NCBI RefSeq assembly: GCF_013385825.1
Contig: NZ_JACAPG010000023.1
Span: 222,396 to 286,395 of the forward strand
Length of the DNA: 64,000 nt
Reading direction: 5' to 3'
Origin: Pseudomonas reactans
GTDB taxonomy: Bacteria > Pseudomonadota > Gammaproteobacteria > Pseudomonadales > Pseudomonadaceae
Shown here: positions 1 to 9,438 of the stretch, piece after piece
How the letters are laid out: the number at the start of each line of letters is the position of its first letter
How positions within the stretch are numbered: position 1 is the stretch's first letter
Made by a program: the position numbers and the translations under genes
The notes under the pieces: generated by a model
Told to the model about the DNA's origin: nothing
The model's input: only the letters and a program-made list of their open reading frames with translations
Databases searched by the model: none

Positions 1-368
1 AAAAAGGTGGCTTGAAGCAGAGCAAGGGCTTGCCGGCGGTGATGTATTCGACCAAGACCGTGGGCGCCATGAACGGCAAGAACATCCGCATCGGCGGCTA
101 CCCGGTGCCGTTGGAAACCGACGCCAAGGGCCGCAGCACCTTGTTTTTCCTGGTGCCGTACCCAGGCGCCTGCATCCATGTGCCGCCACCACCACCTAAC
201 CAGTTGGTGCTGGTGCGCTACCCCAAGGGCTTGAAGCTGGATGATATCTATACGCCGCTGTGGGTCACCGGCACTCTCAAGGTCGAGAAGGTCAACAACG
301 ACCTGGCCGATGCTGCCTATGCCCTGGATGCCGGGAAAGTACGGGTGGTCAAAGAGTCGGATCTTTAA
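1..368 (+). CDS. DUF3299 family protein, 3' part only
   Basis: The reading frame is open to the left edge, so the start codon and N-terminus lie outside the window. The visible 120 or so residues contain IRIGGYPVPLE, FFLVPYPGACIHVPPPPPNQ and a C-terminal W-TGTL-V segment. These are the conserved core of DUF3299, a small family of exported or periplasmic proteins of unknown function often linked to ABC-type export or lipoprotein genes. The TTG near base 12 is an internal codon and should not be taken as the start. The gene converges on the large toxin-like gene, and a perfect hairpin separates them. Family assignment is firm; the role is unknown. Confidence 0.8.
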   Translation, partial: KGGLKQSKGLPAVMYSTKTVGAMNGKNIRIGGYPVPLETDAKGRSTLFFLVPYPGACIHVPPPPPNQLVLVRYPKGLKLDDIYTPLWVTGTLKVEKVNNDLADAAYALDAGKVRVVKESDL

Positions 369-374
369 CCGGTT

Positions 375-402
375 GTCGTCCGCACTTAGCGGTGCGGACG
401 AC
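375..402. terminator. Hairpin between convergent genes
   Basis: GTCGTCCGCAC pairs perfectly with GTGCGGACGAC across a 6-base loop, giving an 11-bp GC-rich stem in the 46 bases between the DUF3299 stop and the stop of the minus-strand large gene. There is no long T tract on either side, so termination strength is uncertain. The position between two converging genes supports a bidirectional terminator. Confidence 0.6.
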
Positions 403-414
403 GAGCGCGTCGCG

Positions 415-3400
415 TTATTCTGCCAATGCTGGGTAAAACACCCGTCTGGCCTGTGGCCAATCGATTTCTGCGCGATAAAAATCCAAGCGTCGGCCTTCGC
501 GCGCCACATTCGTTTGGGCGTTTGCCGCCAGCGCTCGCTGTGCCGGTGTCTTGAGATTGCAACTGGTGGGGACGGTGCTGGTGGCCTGTTCAAAGCGCAT
601 GTGCGCATAGGCCCACGGTTTGCCTCTGATGTGAATCTCGAACTCGTCCAGGAAGTCAGGGACGTTTGTCCAGCCTCGGCCGCCGGGTTTTTGCACCTGT
701 CGGATACCGGCCACTCGGTTCTGAGTTTTACGAATGCTCAGACCACCCGGCTGGCTGTGTAAAAACGCTAGCGCTTGGCCATTGGGAGCTTGCTTGGAAA
801 TCAGATCCGCACGCACTGCTTTGGCCATGGCGTTATAACGGGCTGCGTTCTCCCTGAAGTGAGGTAATTGCGCCAGCAGGCTTTGTCTGGTTGCTTCATC
901 GGTGATTGCAGTGCAAGCCGCCTGAAGGTCATCGGCTCCCTGATTGAGCTTGGTCGCGCCGGACCTGATAAGGGCTTCGGCACCCGCAGGTTCGGCCGCC
1001 GCTTTGTTCCGGTAAAACACGATGAGGTCATCAAACTCCTCAATCATGTTTTGCAGGGTCCTGGCAGCACCGTTCAGCTCCTGAGTAACAGTCGCCTGGC
1101 TTAAAGAGGCTAATTGACTGGGTTCTTTGATTTGGATGTTCGATTGGATCCAGAGCTTGTCTTCGCCGACCCTGATATAGGTGCCAATGCGCTGACCATC
1201 GTTGTTTAGGACGTCTGCGACATTGCTATTCCCGGCTCTGGGCTTGGCGAGTACGGTTACAGAGGCGCGGGGGTGTTCGCCGGCGATCAGTATTGGGATG
1301 CGATTTTCCGGCGTAGGTTTCAGGGGCGTCGGCGTGGCGGAGGGCGCAGGTTTCGATGTGCCGGGCAGTGCGGAGGGCACGCGTGAGGGCCCGGCTTTAT
1401 TCACTGGGAGTTTTTCCAGGACATCCAGCATGTGATCCAAGTCTTCGTCCAGTAGTGACTTAAATACCTTGGCCTGCTCTATTACGGTGCCGACGGCCTT
1501 GTTTTTGGAGTCAAAAAAATCGGTCAACTGTTTAGACGCTGCGTCTTGCTGACTGATTATGCCGGTCTCCTTCAGCCGTTGAATATTTTTTTGCTGAGCC
1601 TCCAAGTAGCCTTCCAGATGATCAATGACCGCTGCATAGCGCGGGCTGAGGGTGTCAGCCACTTCAATGGTTTCAATCAGTCGCGCTCTGCCGAGGTCAG
1701 GTGTGGAAGCGAAATTCTTGGATTCGAATACCGGCAAGGCAGTGTTCTTAGTGTGTATCAGACCCAGTTCTCGAGTGGCCTCCCAGTGCAGGTGAGATCT
1801 GTCGATAATCAGGTTTTTCATGTTGAAAGCGGTCGATTGAGCGGTCTCATCCAGCAGGTGTGTGGCGGTATGCATTTTGTCGTGCGCATTTTTGTGGTAC
1901 GCGTCTCTTTCAGCCTTCGCTTTTTTAAGTTCTTCCAGCCTTTTTCCTCCGGCATGCCCACGTTCGTCGACCGGCAGCCAACCCCCGTCCTTATTGATGA
2001 CGCGGTGAGCAGGGCGTGTCTTGTTGTAGGGGTGAACGATATAAAACTCAGTATCGCCTGTGAGGCTGTAGCGGGTTTCGATGGCATACCATTGGCCCCG
2101 GGCGCGAACGTAGCTCTGCTGATTCTTGCCATCGTAGACACCGTTGGCTCGACGGCTGAATTCTGCGGCTTGCTCATACGAGACGGGTGCTATGTAGTCG
2201 TCTAGGTCCGGAATTCGCTGCAGACCCTCTGCCCCCATTGGAATGTACCGGGGGCCGAATATGGTATTGCTCAGTGGATCGATCAGGCGATACTCCGGCA
2301 ACAGGTCGGTGCCGACACTGCGCAGCGGAACGTGGTCTACGCCGCCTACGTTAAACAGACTGTCCTGCGCTTCAAGGGGTTTCCAGACGCGTGGGTCTAC
2401 CGACTGTAATGTTCGTCCAGTGGGCACGATCGCGGGTTTGCTGAGGGCTTTTTTGAACAACGCCAGGCCTGCATTTATCTGACGCACCGCTGCAGAGCTG
2501 AGCCGCAACAGACCTAAGCCCGCGAGCTTGAGCAGAGCGGGCACGACCGCCAGTGGGTTTAGCTCTGCGAGAGTGCCCAGCAAAAAGGTTTTGGTGAGTG
2601 TTGCGAACTTAGGCAGCGCTGCCTGAAAACTGATTCTCCCGCCTTGTGCAACCAGGCGTGCCGAACCGCCGACGTATTTACCGATGGGAACGGCGAAGGA
2701 GACCAAGTCGGTGAACAACGACAACGCTCCTCTCTCCACGCGTTGCGGATCGCCCGAGGTGATGTCCTCGACACCGCCCCAGAAGGGCACCAGCATCTTG
2801 GCGTAGTAGATAAAGTCGTCAATGGCTTGTTGCGGGGCATCCAGCACGGAAACGTTACGCTGGGCGGACAATTTGAGTTGAGATTCGTCAGTGTGAAACA
2901 GGTCATTGGCAACGATGGCTGCAAGCCGTCGACTGCGTGCTGAAGACCATGATTGCGGTGCCCGTATGGACCCCGAAGGGGCAGCTGCAGTGGCTGGCAA
3001 TACGTGGCCGATCTGCTCGGCGATCACCTGGCTGGACACATCGTCCCGAGGGCGCTGGCCGTGTTGATACGCGTCCCAGTCGAACGGCATGGACGTCGCG
3101 AGTCGAAACGATCCCCTGCTTGAACGGGTTGAGCCGCCCGTCTTTCTTACGACAACGTTGCCATTGATCGTCAGCGTTTGAATATCTGGGCGCGCGCGGA
3201 TGAGTGCGGCCCGAGGGAACACCTCGTAATAAGTGGTGCGGTGCTGAAATAGGGCCTGGATGATGAAACCGTGGCGACCTCTTGCGGCAGCGATGTTCTG
3301 CGCGGTTTCTTGTTGAACTTGCAGGTCGCGAAGCTCCTGGCGCAGGGCATAGAGCGTTACTTCGCCGTTTTCGATAGCGCGACGATCAGGCAACGGCAGG

Positions 3401-6057
3401 TTGGGCAACAAGGCTCTGATCAAGGTCTGGTAGGCTGTTTTGACGCCGCTCAAGTAATTACTGAACCCTTGTTCGAATGCATCATCCGTGGTGAAGCGCC
3501 AACGGCCAGGGGGGGAGTGAGCGATCGTTTCGGTCGCCTGAATGATTTCCTGTTCGTGTTGCTCCAAGGCTTCTACGGCCAGTTGGGCTTGTTCAGGGCT
3601 CAATTCGGTGTTTTCGGTCGTCAGCACCCCGTTCGCTTTGGCCCATTCCACCGTTGGCCCCACCCTGGCTAGAGAGATGACCAGTTCTTGCTCGGGCGTT
3701 GCATCCTGGCTGGCTGTCGCCAGTAACCCGAGTAATTGTTGGAATGTCGTGTGTTGCGCAGCGTCCGGTGCTATGGCTTGCGCAAGTATCACGCCGGCCT
3801 TGAAATTCACCCAGGCGATGGAGCTGGCGAAATGGAGGTCGTCGGGAATGTCCTTCACCCAGATTTCCGCGGCAGAAGCCTCTTGCACCAGGCGCATGGC
3901 CAATTGCACACCGCCGGGCGTGAGTGGGTGGTTGCGGCTCAGGGACTGTTCAATTTGTCGGCGAATAGCGCTATAGCTGCAGCCCCAGTGCCGTGACGTT
4001 GCTATTTCCTCTCCGGCGACGCTCACTCGATCATTGTCGGTTGGGCCATGAAAGTGCAGCCAAAATGCCCGCCAGACCAAGCCGCGCAACACTTTTGCCG
4101 GGGGTGTTTCATCTTCGGCGGTATACCAATCCAGTGCCTCGACCAGTTGCTTGCCAAGTTCAAGGCATTGCGGGGTATTGAGCCATTGTTCGAGTACCAC
4201 CGTGGGGGTCTTCAAGGCCTGCGTTTCGCGTTGTGGCGTCAGAAAATCTTCTGTCATTTGGTTGAAGATCGAATCGCTACCTGTCAGTTGACGTTGATTA
4301 AGCCGCTGTTTCAGGATGGCATCGCCTTGCTCGTCAATGATTTCATCAAACGGCACTCTGCCTTCACCCATCCCGAGCGATAGCGTGGCGGCGCGCTCCT
4401 GCAGCCGTTCAATCAAAAGCTGGAGAGGGCTATTGGCGGTGGTTTGGACACTGTAGAACTTGAGTGCAAGATCAAGCCGAACAGTGCCGTCTTCTCGAAT
4501 TCCATCACCGATGTCGCGCCGCGCCTCTATCAGCACGTCGATATCATTGCGCCAATAGGTGGGCACCTCGCTCAGCGGCAGTAGCACGCCCTGAATGGTA
4601 AAACGTGTCAGCGGCGAGTCCACAATAGCTGGCTGGTTATTGATGAGCGTTTCAACTACCAACAAAGGCGACCAATCGAACTCGGTCTTTTTCGATCGAT
4701 TGGCCAGCCAGGCTGAAAAATCGGTGTCATTCTTGAGTTTCTGTAAGACGCCTACTGCCCGCGCACACGCGTTGTATAGCGGTGAATGGCGCTGAGGTAT
4801 AAAGAATTGCTGCGCCAGTGGTTGCCGTGCGGACTCTGCCTGGAGGCTTTTGAGCTGTACCAGCAAGCCAGTGAAATCAATGGTTCGGTAGATTTGTAAC
4901 TGTGTCAGCCGTTGCTGAGCCGCGCGCGTGGCTTCGCTGCGTTGCGCGCTGAGGGTCAGGAGTTCGCGGGCGTACCGCTCGACCGCCTCGCTGAAGTTCA
5001 GCAACGGTGCAAGGTTGGTCGCCTGGTTGATCACTTCAATGACGCCATCTGGGACGTTGCGACTCACGGCCCAATGGTGTTCGACATCCTGGCGTTGTTT
5101 GGTGATCAGCAGGCTGACCTGATGGTTGAAAAAATCCTCAACGGCTGCGACCGGTATCAGATTGACGCGCCCGTCTTGGCTGGCACGTTGCGCCAGGCTT
5201 TCGAACGCCGCATGTTGACGGTGAGCAACGCTGGGCAGCAGTTGCTGACGCCCGCGCGTGCTTTTAAAAAGGCTCGCCAGCTGTTTTTTCAGCGCCATCG
5301 GGTTGGCAAACTCAGTCAGGCGTTGACCGGGAAGGTAGAGCACGGTGGGGTTGGCGGTTCGTTGATCGCCCGGTGGCCAGATGCTTAAGGCGAATGCACC
5401 GACCAGCGCAATTTCGTCGGTACGCGTTATGTCTTGCAAGCAGAGGTGAGAGATATTCAGCGTTTCTGGCAGGGCAGTTGTACTCAACTGCCGCACCAGT
5501 GCAACGCTGGCGGGCTCAAGTGAGCCCGTTTCGAATCTCAATGACGCCTCGCACTGGGTCAACAGCGCGATGGCTTGAGCGACGAAGGTTCGACGGGGTT
5601 GCTGGGTTGCGCTGTGATCAGCGTTCCAGAACCGGTTGAGATCGTTCAGATAAGCATCTGGCTCCAGCAAGTTATTGATCAGGGCTCTGATTTCTATCTG
5701 GCTTGAGTCGTCAAGTCGGGTAAATGTGTTGTTTCTATAGAGGTAGAAGTCACTTTGCGGGGTGAAGTACTCCGGAATTCGGCATTGATGGAGCGCAACG
5801 TTTACCAGTGTTATCAACGCCCTATCCTGATCAGTGGGCGGGGCAGTCAAGGCGTCTTCCGGGTTTTTCAGGTAGATGTGTTGGGTTGCGTACCGATCAA
5901 ACAATCCGTTGATCTCTTCCAACACCTGTTTATTTGCGCAAAAGGTCAGTGAGGGTTGAGCGCTGAGTGTCTCGATAAGTGCGTCATTGTAAGTAGCCAT
6001 GAGTTTGGCCACGTCGGCGGGAGGCTGTTGCGTTACTTCCTGGGGAGAGCGGACCAT
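415..6057 (-). CDS. Large dermonecrotic-toxin-like protein (DUF6543 type)
   Basis: This is a single uninterrupted 1880-residue protein with no signal peptide. Its start is supported by AGAGG about 10 bases upstream. It resembles the very large Pseudomonas proteins annotated as dermonecrotic toxin domain (DUF6543). A segment near residues 1085-1200 contains DDFIYYAKMLVPFWGGVED, then SLFTDLVSFAVPIGKYVGG and a long hydrophobic stretch (about 1140-1200), which I recognise as typical of this family. Around residues 1560-1580 there is a proline-rich linker (PSRVPSALPG, PTPLKPTPENRIP) that separates a C-terminal module ending in FYRAEIDWPQARRVFYPALAE. No secretion, activation or immunity gene is adjacent: one neighbour is DUF3299 and the other a mutarotase. 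The family is known as probable large effectors or toxins, but the substrate and delivery route are not known. The function is inferred from family resemblance only. Confidence 0.65.
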   Translation of the reverse strand: MVRSPQEVTQQPPADVAKLMATYNDALIETLSAQPSLTFCANKQVLEEINGLFDRYATQHIYLKNPEDALTAPPTDQDRALITLVNVALHQCRIPEYFTPQSDFYLYRNNTFTRLDDSSQIEIRALINNLLEPDAYLNDLNRFWNADHSATQQPRRTFVAQAIALLTQCEASLRFETGSLEPASVALVRQLSTTALPETLNISHLCLQDITRTDEIALVGAFALSIWPPGDQRTANPTVLYLPGQRLTEFANPMALKKQLASLFKSTRGRQQLLPSVAHRQHAAFESLAQRASQDGRVNLIPVAAVEDFFNHQVSLLITKQRQDVEHHWAVSRNVPDGVIEVINQATNLAPLLNFSEAVERYARELLTLSAQRSEATRAAQQRLTQLQIYRTIDFTGLLVQLKSLQAESARQPLAQQFFIPQRHSPLYNACARAVGVLQKLKNDTDFSAWLANRSKKTEFDWSPLLVVETLINNQPAIVDSPLTRFTIQGVLLPLSEVPTYWRNDIDVLIEARRDIGDGIREDGTVRLDLALKFYSVQTTANSPLQLLIERLQERAATLSLGMGEGRVPFDEIIDEQGDAILKQRLNQRQLTGSDSIFNQMTEDFLTPQRETQALKTPTVVLEQWLNTPQCLELGKQLVEALDWYTAEDETPPAKVLRGLVWRAFWLHFHGPTDNDRVSVAGEEIATSRHWGCSYSAIRRQIEQSLSRNHPLTPGGVQLAMRLVQEASAAEIWVKDIPDDLHFASSIAWVNFKAGVILAQAIAPDAAQHTTFQQLLGLLATASQDATPEQELVISLARVGPTVEWAKANGVLTTENTELSPEQAQLAVEALEQHEQEIIQATETIAHSPPGRWRFTTDDAFEQGFSNYLSGVKTAYQTLIRALLPNLPLPDRRAIENGEVTLYALRQELRDLQVQQETAQNIAAARGRHGFIIQALFQHRTTYYEVFPRAALIRARPDIQTLTINGNVVVRKTGGSTRSSRGSFRLATSMPFDWDAYQHGQRPRDDVSSQVIAEQIGHVLPATAAAPSGSIRAPQSWSSARSRRLAAIVANDLFHTDESQLKLSAQRNVSVLDAPQQAIDDFIYYAKMLVPFWGGVEDITSGDPQRVERGALSLFTDLVSFAVPIGKYVGGSARLVAQGGRISFQAALPKFATLTKTFLLGTLAELNPLAVVPALLKLAGLGLLRLSSAAVRQINAGLALFKKALSKPAIVPTGRTLQSVDPRVWKPLEAQDSLFNVGGVDHVPLRSVGTDLLPEYRLIDPLSNTIFGPRYIPMGAEGLQRIPDLDDYIAPVSYEQAAEFSRRANGVYDGKNQQSYVRARGQWYAIETRYSLTGDTEFYIVHPYNKTRPAHRVINKDGGWLPVDERGHAGGKRLEELKKAKAERDAYHKNAHDKMHTATHLLDETAQSTAFNMKNLIIDRSHLHWEATRELGLIHTKNTALPVFESKNFASTPDLGRARLIETIEVADTLSPRYAAVIDHLEGYLEAQQKNIQRLKETGIISQQDAASKQLTDFFDSKNKAVGTVIEQAKVFKSLLDEDLDHMLDVLEKLPVNKAGPSRVPSALPGTSKPAPSATPTPLKPTPENRIPILIAGEHPRASVTVLAKPRAGNSNVADVLNNDGQRIGTYIRVGEDKLWIQSNIQIKEPSQLASLSQATVTQELNGAARTLQNMIEEFDDLIVFYRNKAAAEPAGAEALIRSGATKLNQGADDLQAACTAITDEATRQSLLAQLPHFRENAARYNAMAKAVRADLISKQAPNGQALAFLHSQPGGLSIRKTQNRVAGIRQVQKPGGRGWTNVPDFLDEFEIHIRGKPWAYAHMRFEQATSTVPTSCNLKTPAQRALAANAQTNVAREGRRLDFYRAEIDWPQARRVFYPALAE

Positions 6058-6160
6058 CGTGTTGCCTCTGCTAGTAGATGCGATTTTCGCACTCTAGCGA
6101 GTCTGTTCAGACACTCGGTCCTATATAAGTAATGTCACCGTGCACCGCGCAGCGCAGCGA

Positions 6161-7063
6161 TCAGCCCGTCGCTATAGCTGTGAAGCTCACCTTCAGCGTG
6201 TGCTTTTCACTGGGCGCCAACACCACCACATCATCCAGCACATTCGCCGTCTCGATGCACAGCATGCCCTGCCAGCCATCATCGGCCATGTCATCAAACG
6301 CCTTGGCGCGTTCGGTCCAGGGGTTCCAGATCACCGTCGACTTCGAACCCTCGGCAGTGAGCTGAATACGGCGCTGCCAGTCCTTGTCGACAATACTCAA
6401 CTGGGACGGCGTGTCGAGGTAGATGCGATCGGTCTCGGCGGTGAAGTGCAGCAGGCCGGATTGTGTCTTCTCGGCCCAGTTGTCGGCGGTATCGATATAC
6501 GTCAGCCCGTCCAGCCCTTCGACCTGTACATTGCGCACATCGCTGACGGCGAAGTAGGTGTGCAGTGCCTGGCTGAGGGTGACGGTGTCGGTGCCACGGT
6601 TATGGCTGGTGAGGCGGATATGCAGTTGCTCATCCAGCAGCAGGCTCAGCGTCAGGTCAACCTGGTGGGGCCAGCCAGGATAGCCGCCTGCCGGCACCGG
6701 CAGTACCAGATCCACGCGGAGCGCTTCACCTTCAAGCTCGGTTGTGGCTAATTCCCACAACGCGGTGCGCACGAAACCGTGGGCGCCGGCGGGCTGGTCA
6801 CTCTGGCGCATCGCCTTGACGCTCTGCGGGTTGCGGTCGAATACACCAAACCACGGCCAGCACACCGGCACGCCAGTACGGATGCCCTTGCCCTGCTTGA
6901 ACACCGCTTCAGGGTTCGGCCAGATCAGCGGCTGTTCGCCATCGCGCCCGTAACTGAAGATGTGCGCGCCCTGCTGCGCCACCATCAGTTCGGCGCCGTT
7001 GTGGCGAATGCGCCAGCAGTCCAGCTCGTCGATTTTCACGGTTTCAACGTGGGGCGTCGGCAT
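6161..7063 (-). CDS. D-hexose-6-phosphate mutarotase (YeaD-like aldose epimerase)
   Basis: This is a 300-residue protein of the aldose-1-epimerase fold, YeaD subgroup, which interconverts the alpha and beta anomers of hexose 6-phosphates in the cytoplasm. Visible family landmarks are AELMVAQQGAHIFSY, PLIWPNPEA, GVPVCWPWFG, AHGFVRTALW (catalytic His region) and the late acidic segment VEGLDGLTYIDT. The frame is open 40 codons further upstream, but MPTPHVETV is the usual beginning of these proteins, so the ATG at 7063 was chosen. It is followed downstream on the same strand by the unrelated large toxin-like gene, with about 100 bases between. The adjacent thioesterase is on the same strand and close, so the two could be co-transcribed. 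Confidence 0.85.
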   Translation of the reverse strand: MPTPHVETVKIDELDCWRIRHNGAELMVAQQGAHIFSYGRDGEQPLIWPNPEAVFKQGKGIRTGVPVCWPWFGVFDRNPQSVKAMRQSDQPAGAHGFVRTALWELATTELEGEALRVDLVLPVPAGGYPGWPHQVDLTLSLLLDEQLHIRLTSHNRGTDTVTLSQALHTYFAVSDVRNVQVEGLDGLTYIDTADNWAEKTQSGLLHFTAETDRIYLDTPSQLSIVDKDWQRRIQLTAEGSKSTVIWNPWTERAKAFDDMADDGWQGMLCIETANVLDDVVVLAPSEKHTLKVSFTAIATG

Positions 7064-7121
7064 AACAAAGCACTCTTCATGGCAGGCAATGGGGCAATTG
7101 ACCGTCAAATCCCGGCGAGGT

Positions 7122-7526
7122 TTAACGTGCGCGCGACGGAACCGAACGCGTGCGACCGCTGCCGTCGATGGCGACGAATACAAATACCGCCTCGGTCACC
7201 TTGCGCCACTCGCTGGACAGCGGGTCGTCGCTCCACACTTCGACCATCATCTGGATCGAACTGCGGCCTATTTCCAGGGCCTGGGTATAAAAGGAGAGCT
7301 GCGCGCCCACCGCGACCGGTACCAGGAACGCCATGCGATCAATGGCCACGGTTGCCACACGCCCACCTGCGACCTTGCTGGCCATGGCCGTGCCGGCCAG
7401 GTCCATCTGCGCGACCAGCCAGCCGCCGAAGATGTCGCCAAAACCGTTGGTTTCACGCGGGAGCGCGGTGATTTGCAGGGCGAGATCGCCTTGCGGGATA
7501 GGATCTTCTTGTTCGAGTTCGATCAT
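7122..7526 (-). CDS. Acyl-CoA thioesterase, YciA-like hotdog fold
   Basis: This is a 134-residue single hotdog-domain protein. The segment TNGFGDIFGGWLVAQMDLAG contains the conserved G-IFGG-L-Q-D catalytic motif of YciA-type thioesterases, which hydrolyse acyl-CoA esters in the cytosol. VATVAIDRMAFLVPVAVGA is the second characteristic strand, and EAVFVFVAID closes the domain. The frame extends to 7556, but the ATG at 7526 is preceded by AGAGG at an 8-base spacing while the upstream ATG has no ribosome-binding site, so 7526 is the preferred start. It lies 58 bases upstream of the mutarotase gene on the same strand. Confidence 0.88.
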   Translation of the reverse strand: MIELEQEDPIPQGDLALQITALPRETNGFGDIFGGWLVAQMDLAGTAMASKVAGGRVATVAIDRMAFLVPVAVGAQLSFYTQALEIGRSSIQMMVEVWSDDPLSSEWRKVTEAVFVFVAIDGSGRTRSVPSRAR

Positions 7527-7970
7527 GCCGAGGGCCTCTGACCCGTAACGCTTCATGGGTATTTCAAGTGGATAGCCGTCTTCGAAAAAAACGTTTCAGC
7601 ACCAACATACACCGCGTGATGCGTTTCTCGTAAGGCGTACTAAAGGGAAACTCTGCCAAATCGGCTGGATGGCGCTCAACGACGTTTTGGCACAGCAGCC
7701 CCTCAAGACTGCGGTTCTTGCGCTTGCAAGGGCCGAGTATATCGAGACCCTGTCGCCACGACGACCTCTGGGCGTTCATTTGGTCGGCATTTAGCGGCTG
7801 TATCGCGGCTTTTTCCGGCAACTGTGCTTCTGGGCGCAGTTAATGGGGAATATTTAGTGCCTTTGAACTGTTATTCGCTCAACGCTGTGCTTTTTCTAGC
7901 GATTTGCTATCTTGCCAAACCTGCCGCAAGTCCCGCTTGCCGTCCTGATTACTATAAGAGAAGCCTTGCC
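7527..7970. other. Spacer without a convincing gene
   Basis: These 444 bases separate the leftward thioesterase from the rightward MFS gene and should contain both divergent promoters. An 85-codon minus frame (7564-7821) and a short plus frame running roughly 7580-7795 are open, but neither has a recognisable family or a good ribosome-binding site. I see no hairpin, REP or other structured element. Confidence 0.5.
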
Positions 7971-9260
7971 ATGTCCTCCGTGCCCGCAAGCAGTGCGCAA
8001 CCTTCGCGCCCGCTGACCCGCAACGACTACAAAACCCTGTCGCTGTCTGCCTTGGGCGGGGCGCTGGAGTTTTATGATTTCATCATTTTCGTGTTTTTCG
8101 CCACCGTGGTCGGGAAACTCTTTTTCCCCGTGGACATGCCCGAATGGCTGCGCATGATGCAGACCTTCGGCATCTTTGCCGCCGGCTACCTGGCGCGCCC
8201 ACTCGGCGGCATCATCATGGCGCACTTCGGCGATCTGCTGGGCCGCAAGAAAATGTTCACCCTGAGCATCTTCATGATGGCCGTGCCAACCCTGATCATG
8301 GGCCTGCTGCCGACCTACGCGCAGATCGGTCTGTGGGCGCCGGTCCTGTTGCTGTTGATGCGCATCATCCAGGGCGCCGCAATCGGTGGTGAAGTGCCTG
8401 GCGCCTGGGTGTTCGTCTCCGAACACGTGCCGCCACGCCATATCGGCTACGCCTGTGGCACCCTGACCAGCGGCCTCACTGCGGGTATTTTGCTGGGTTC
8501 GCTGGTGGCTACCGCGATCAACACTCTTTATAGCCCGGAGCAGGTCTCGGATTTCGCCTGGCGCATCCCGTTCCTGCTCGGCGGCGTGTTCGGCCTGTTG
8601 TCGGTGTACCTGCGCCGCTGGCTGCATGAGACGCCGATCTTCGCCGAAATGCAGCAGCGCAAGACCCTGGCCGCCGAGCTGCCATTGCGTGCAGTACTGC
8701 GTGATCACCGGGGTGCCATCGTGCTGTCGATGCTGCTGACCTGGCTGCTGTCGGCAGGCGTTGTGGTGGTCATCCTGATGACCCCGACCGTGCTGCAGAC
8801 CGTCTACCACTTCAGCCCGACCGTGGCGCTGCAGGCCAACAGTCTGGCCATTGTTACCCTGAGCCTGGGTTGCATCGCCTCGGGCGCCTTGGCTGACCGC
8901 TTCGGCGCCGGCCGCGTGCTGGTCACCGGTTGTGCACTGCTGCTGGCGACGTCCTGGACGCTGTATCACAGCCTCATGGCGCACCCGGATTGGTTGTTCC
9001 CGCTGTACGCACTGACCGGCCTGTTCGTGGGCACCATCGGCGTGGTGCCGTATGTGATGGTCAAAGCCTTCCCGCCTGTTGTGCGTTTCAGTGGCTTGTC
9101 GTTTTCCTACAACGTGGCCTACGCCGTGTTCGGCGGGCTGACGCCGCTGGCGGTGTCGCTGCTGATGAAGGAAAGCCCGATGGGCCCGGCTTACTACGTT
9201 GCCGCCCTGTGCTTGATGGGGATGGTGGTGGGTGGGTATCTGTGGAAGCGTTCGCGCTGA
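7971..9260 (+). CDS. MFS transporter, metabolite:H+ symporter type
   Basis: This is a 429-residue inner-membrane protein with about 12 hydrophobic segments. The loop RPLGGIIMAHFGDLLGRKKM is the RPLG...GD--GR signature between TM2 and TM3 of the metabolite:proton symporter (MHS) group of the major facilitator superfamily. LEFYDFIIFVFFATVV near residues 30-45 is the typical first helix (F/Y-D acidic pair), and RIIQGAAIGGEVPGAWVFV is the TM4-5 motif. The substrate, probably an organic acid or osmolyte, cannot be told from the sequence. The start at 7971 has AAGAGAAG upstream; the open frame back to 7824 has no family support. From memory an MFS gene also precedes pstS in P. aeruginosa. Confidence 0.88.
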   Translation: MSSVPASSAQPSRPLTRNDYKTLSLSALGGALEFYDFIIFVFFATVVGKLFFPVDMPEWLRMMQTFGIFAAGYLARPLGGIIMAHFGDLLGRKKMFTLSIFMMAVPTLIMGLLPTYAQIGLWAPVLLLLMRIIQGAAIGGEVPGAWVFVSEHVPPRHIGYACGTLTSGLTAGILLGSLVATAINTLYSPEQVSDFAWRIPFLLGGVFGLLSVYLRRWLHETPIFAEMQQRKTLAAELPLRAVLRDHRGAIVLSMLLTWLLSAGVVVVILMTPTVLQTVYHFSPTVALQANSLAIVTLSLGCIASGALADRFGAGRVLVTGCALLLATSWTLYHSLMAHPDWLFPLYALTGLFVGTIGVVPYVMVKAFPPVVRFSGLSFSYNVAYAVFGGLTPLAVSLLMKESPMGPAYYVAALCLMGMVVGGYLWKRSR

Positions 9261-9273
9261 TTCCTTGACATGC

Positions 9274-9300
9274 TCGCTCCCGCGCCCTGCGTGGGAGCGA
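9274..9300. repeat. Hairpin, half-REP-like or terminator
   Basis: TCGCTCCC pairs with GGGAGCGA across 11 bases directly after the MFS stop codon. The GTGGGAGC core resembles the head of Pseudomonas REP hairpins found elsewhere in the window. It may terminate the transporter transcript before the pstS promoter; no T run follows. Confidence 0.5.
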
Positions 9301-9342
9301 TGGCAACTCCCCGCTGCGCCCCTTCTCCTTGCCAATAGTGGC

Positions 9343-9371
9343 CTTTCATCTAACTGTCACATTCCAGACAT
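9343..9371 (+). promoter_or_regulatory. Three-unit Pho box upstream of pstS
   Basis: Three 7-mers with 11-bp periodicity, CTTTCAT-N4-CTGTCAC-N4-CAGACAT, match the PhoB-binding repeat CTGTCAT-N4-CTGTCAT. They lie 68-96 bases before the pstS start, where PhoB would replace the -35 element. This predicts strong induction of pstS under phosphate limitation. Confidence 0.85.
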
Positions 9372-9438
9372 AGAGTGTTCACACGGCCTCCCGATACTTG
9401 GCCCCGATCCAACTATCCCTATCTGCTAGGAGCAAGGC

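Noticed and set aside
7564..7821. 85-codon minus-strand frame in the spacer before the MFS gene
   Set aside because: No family resemblance, no good ribosome-binding site, and composition does not look coding.
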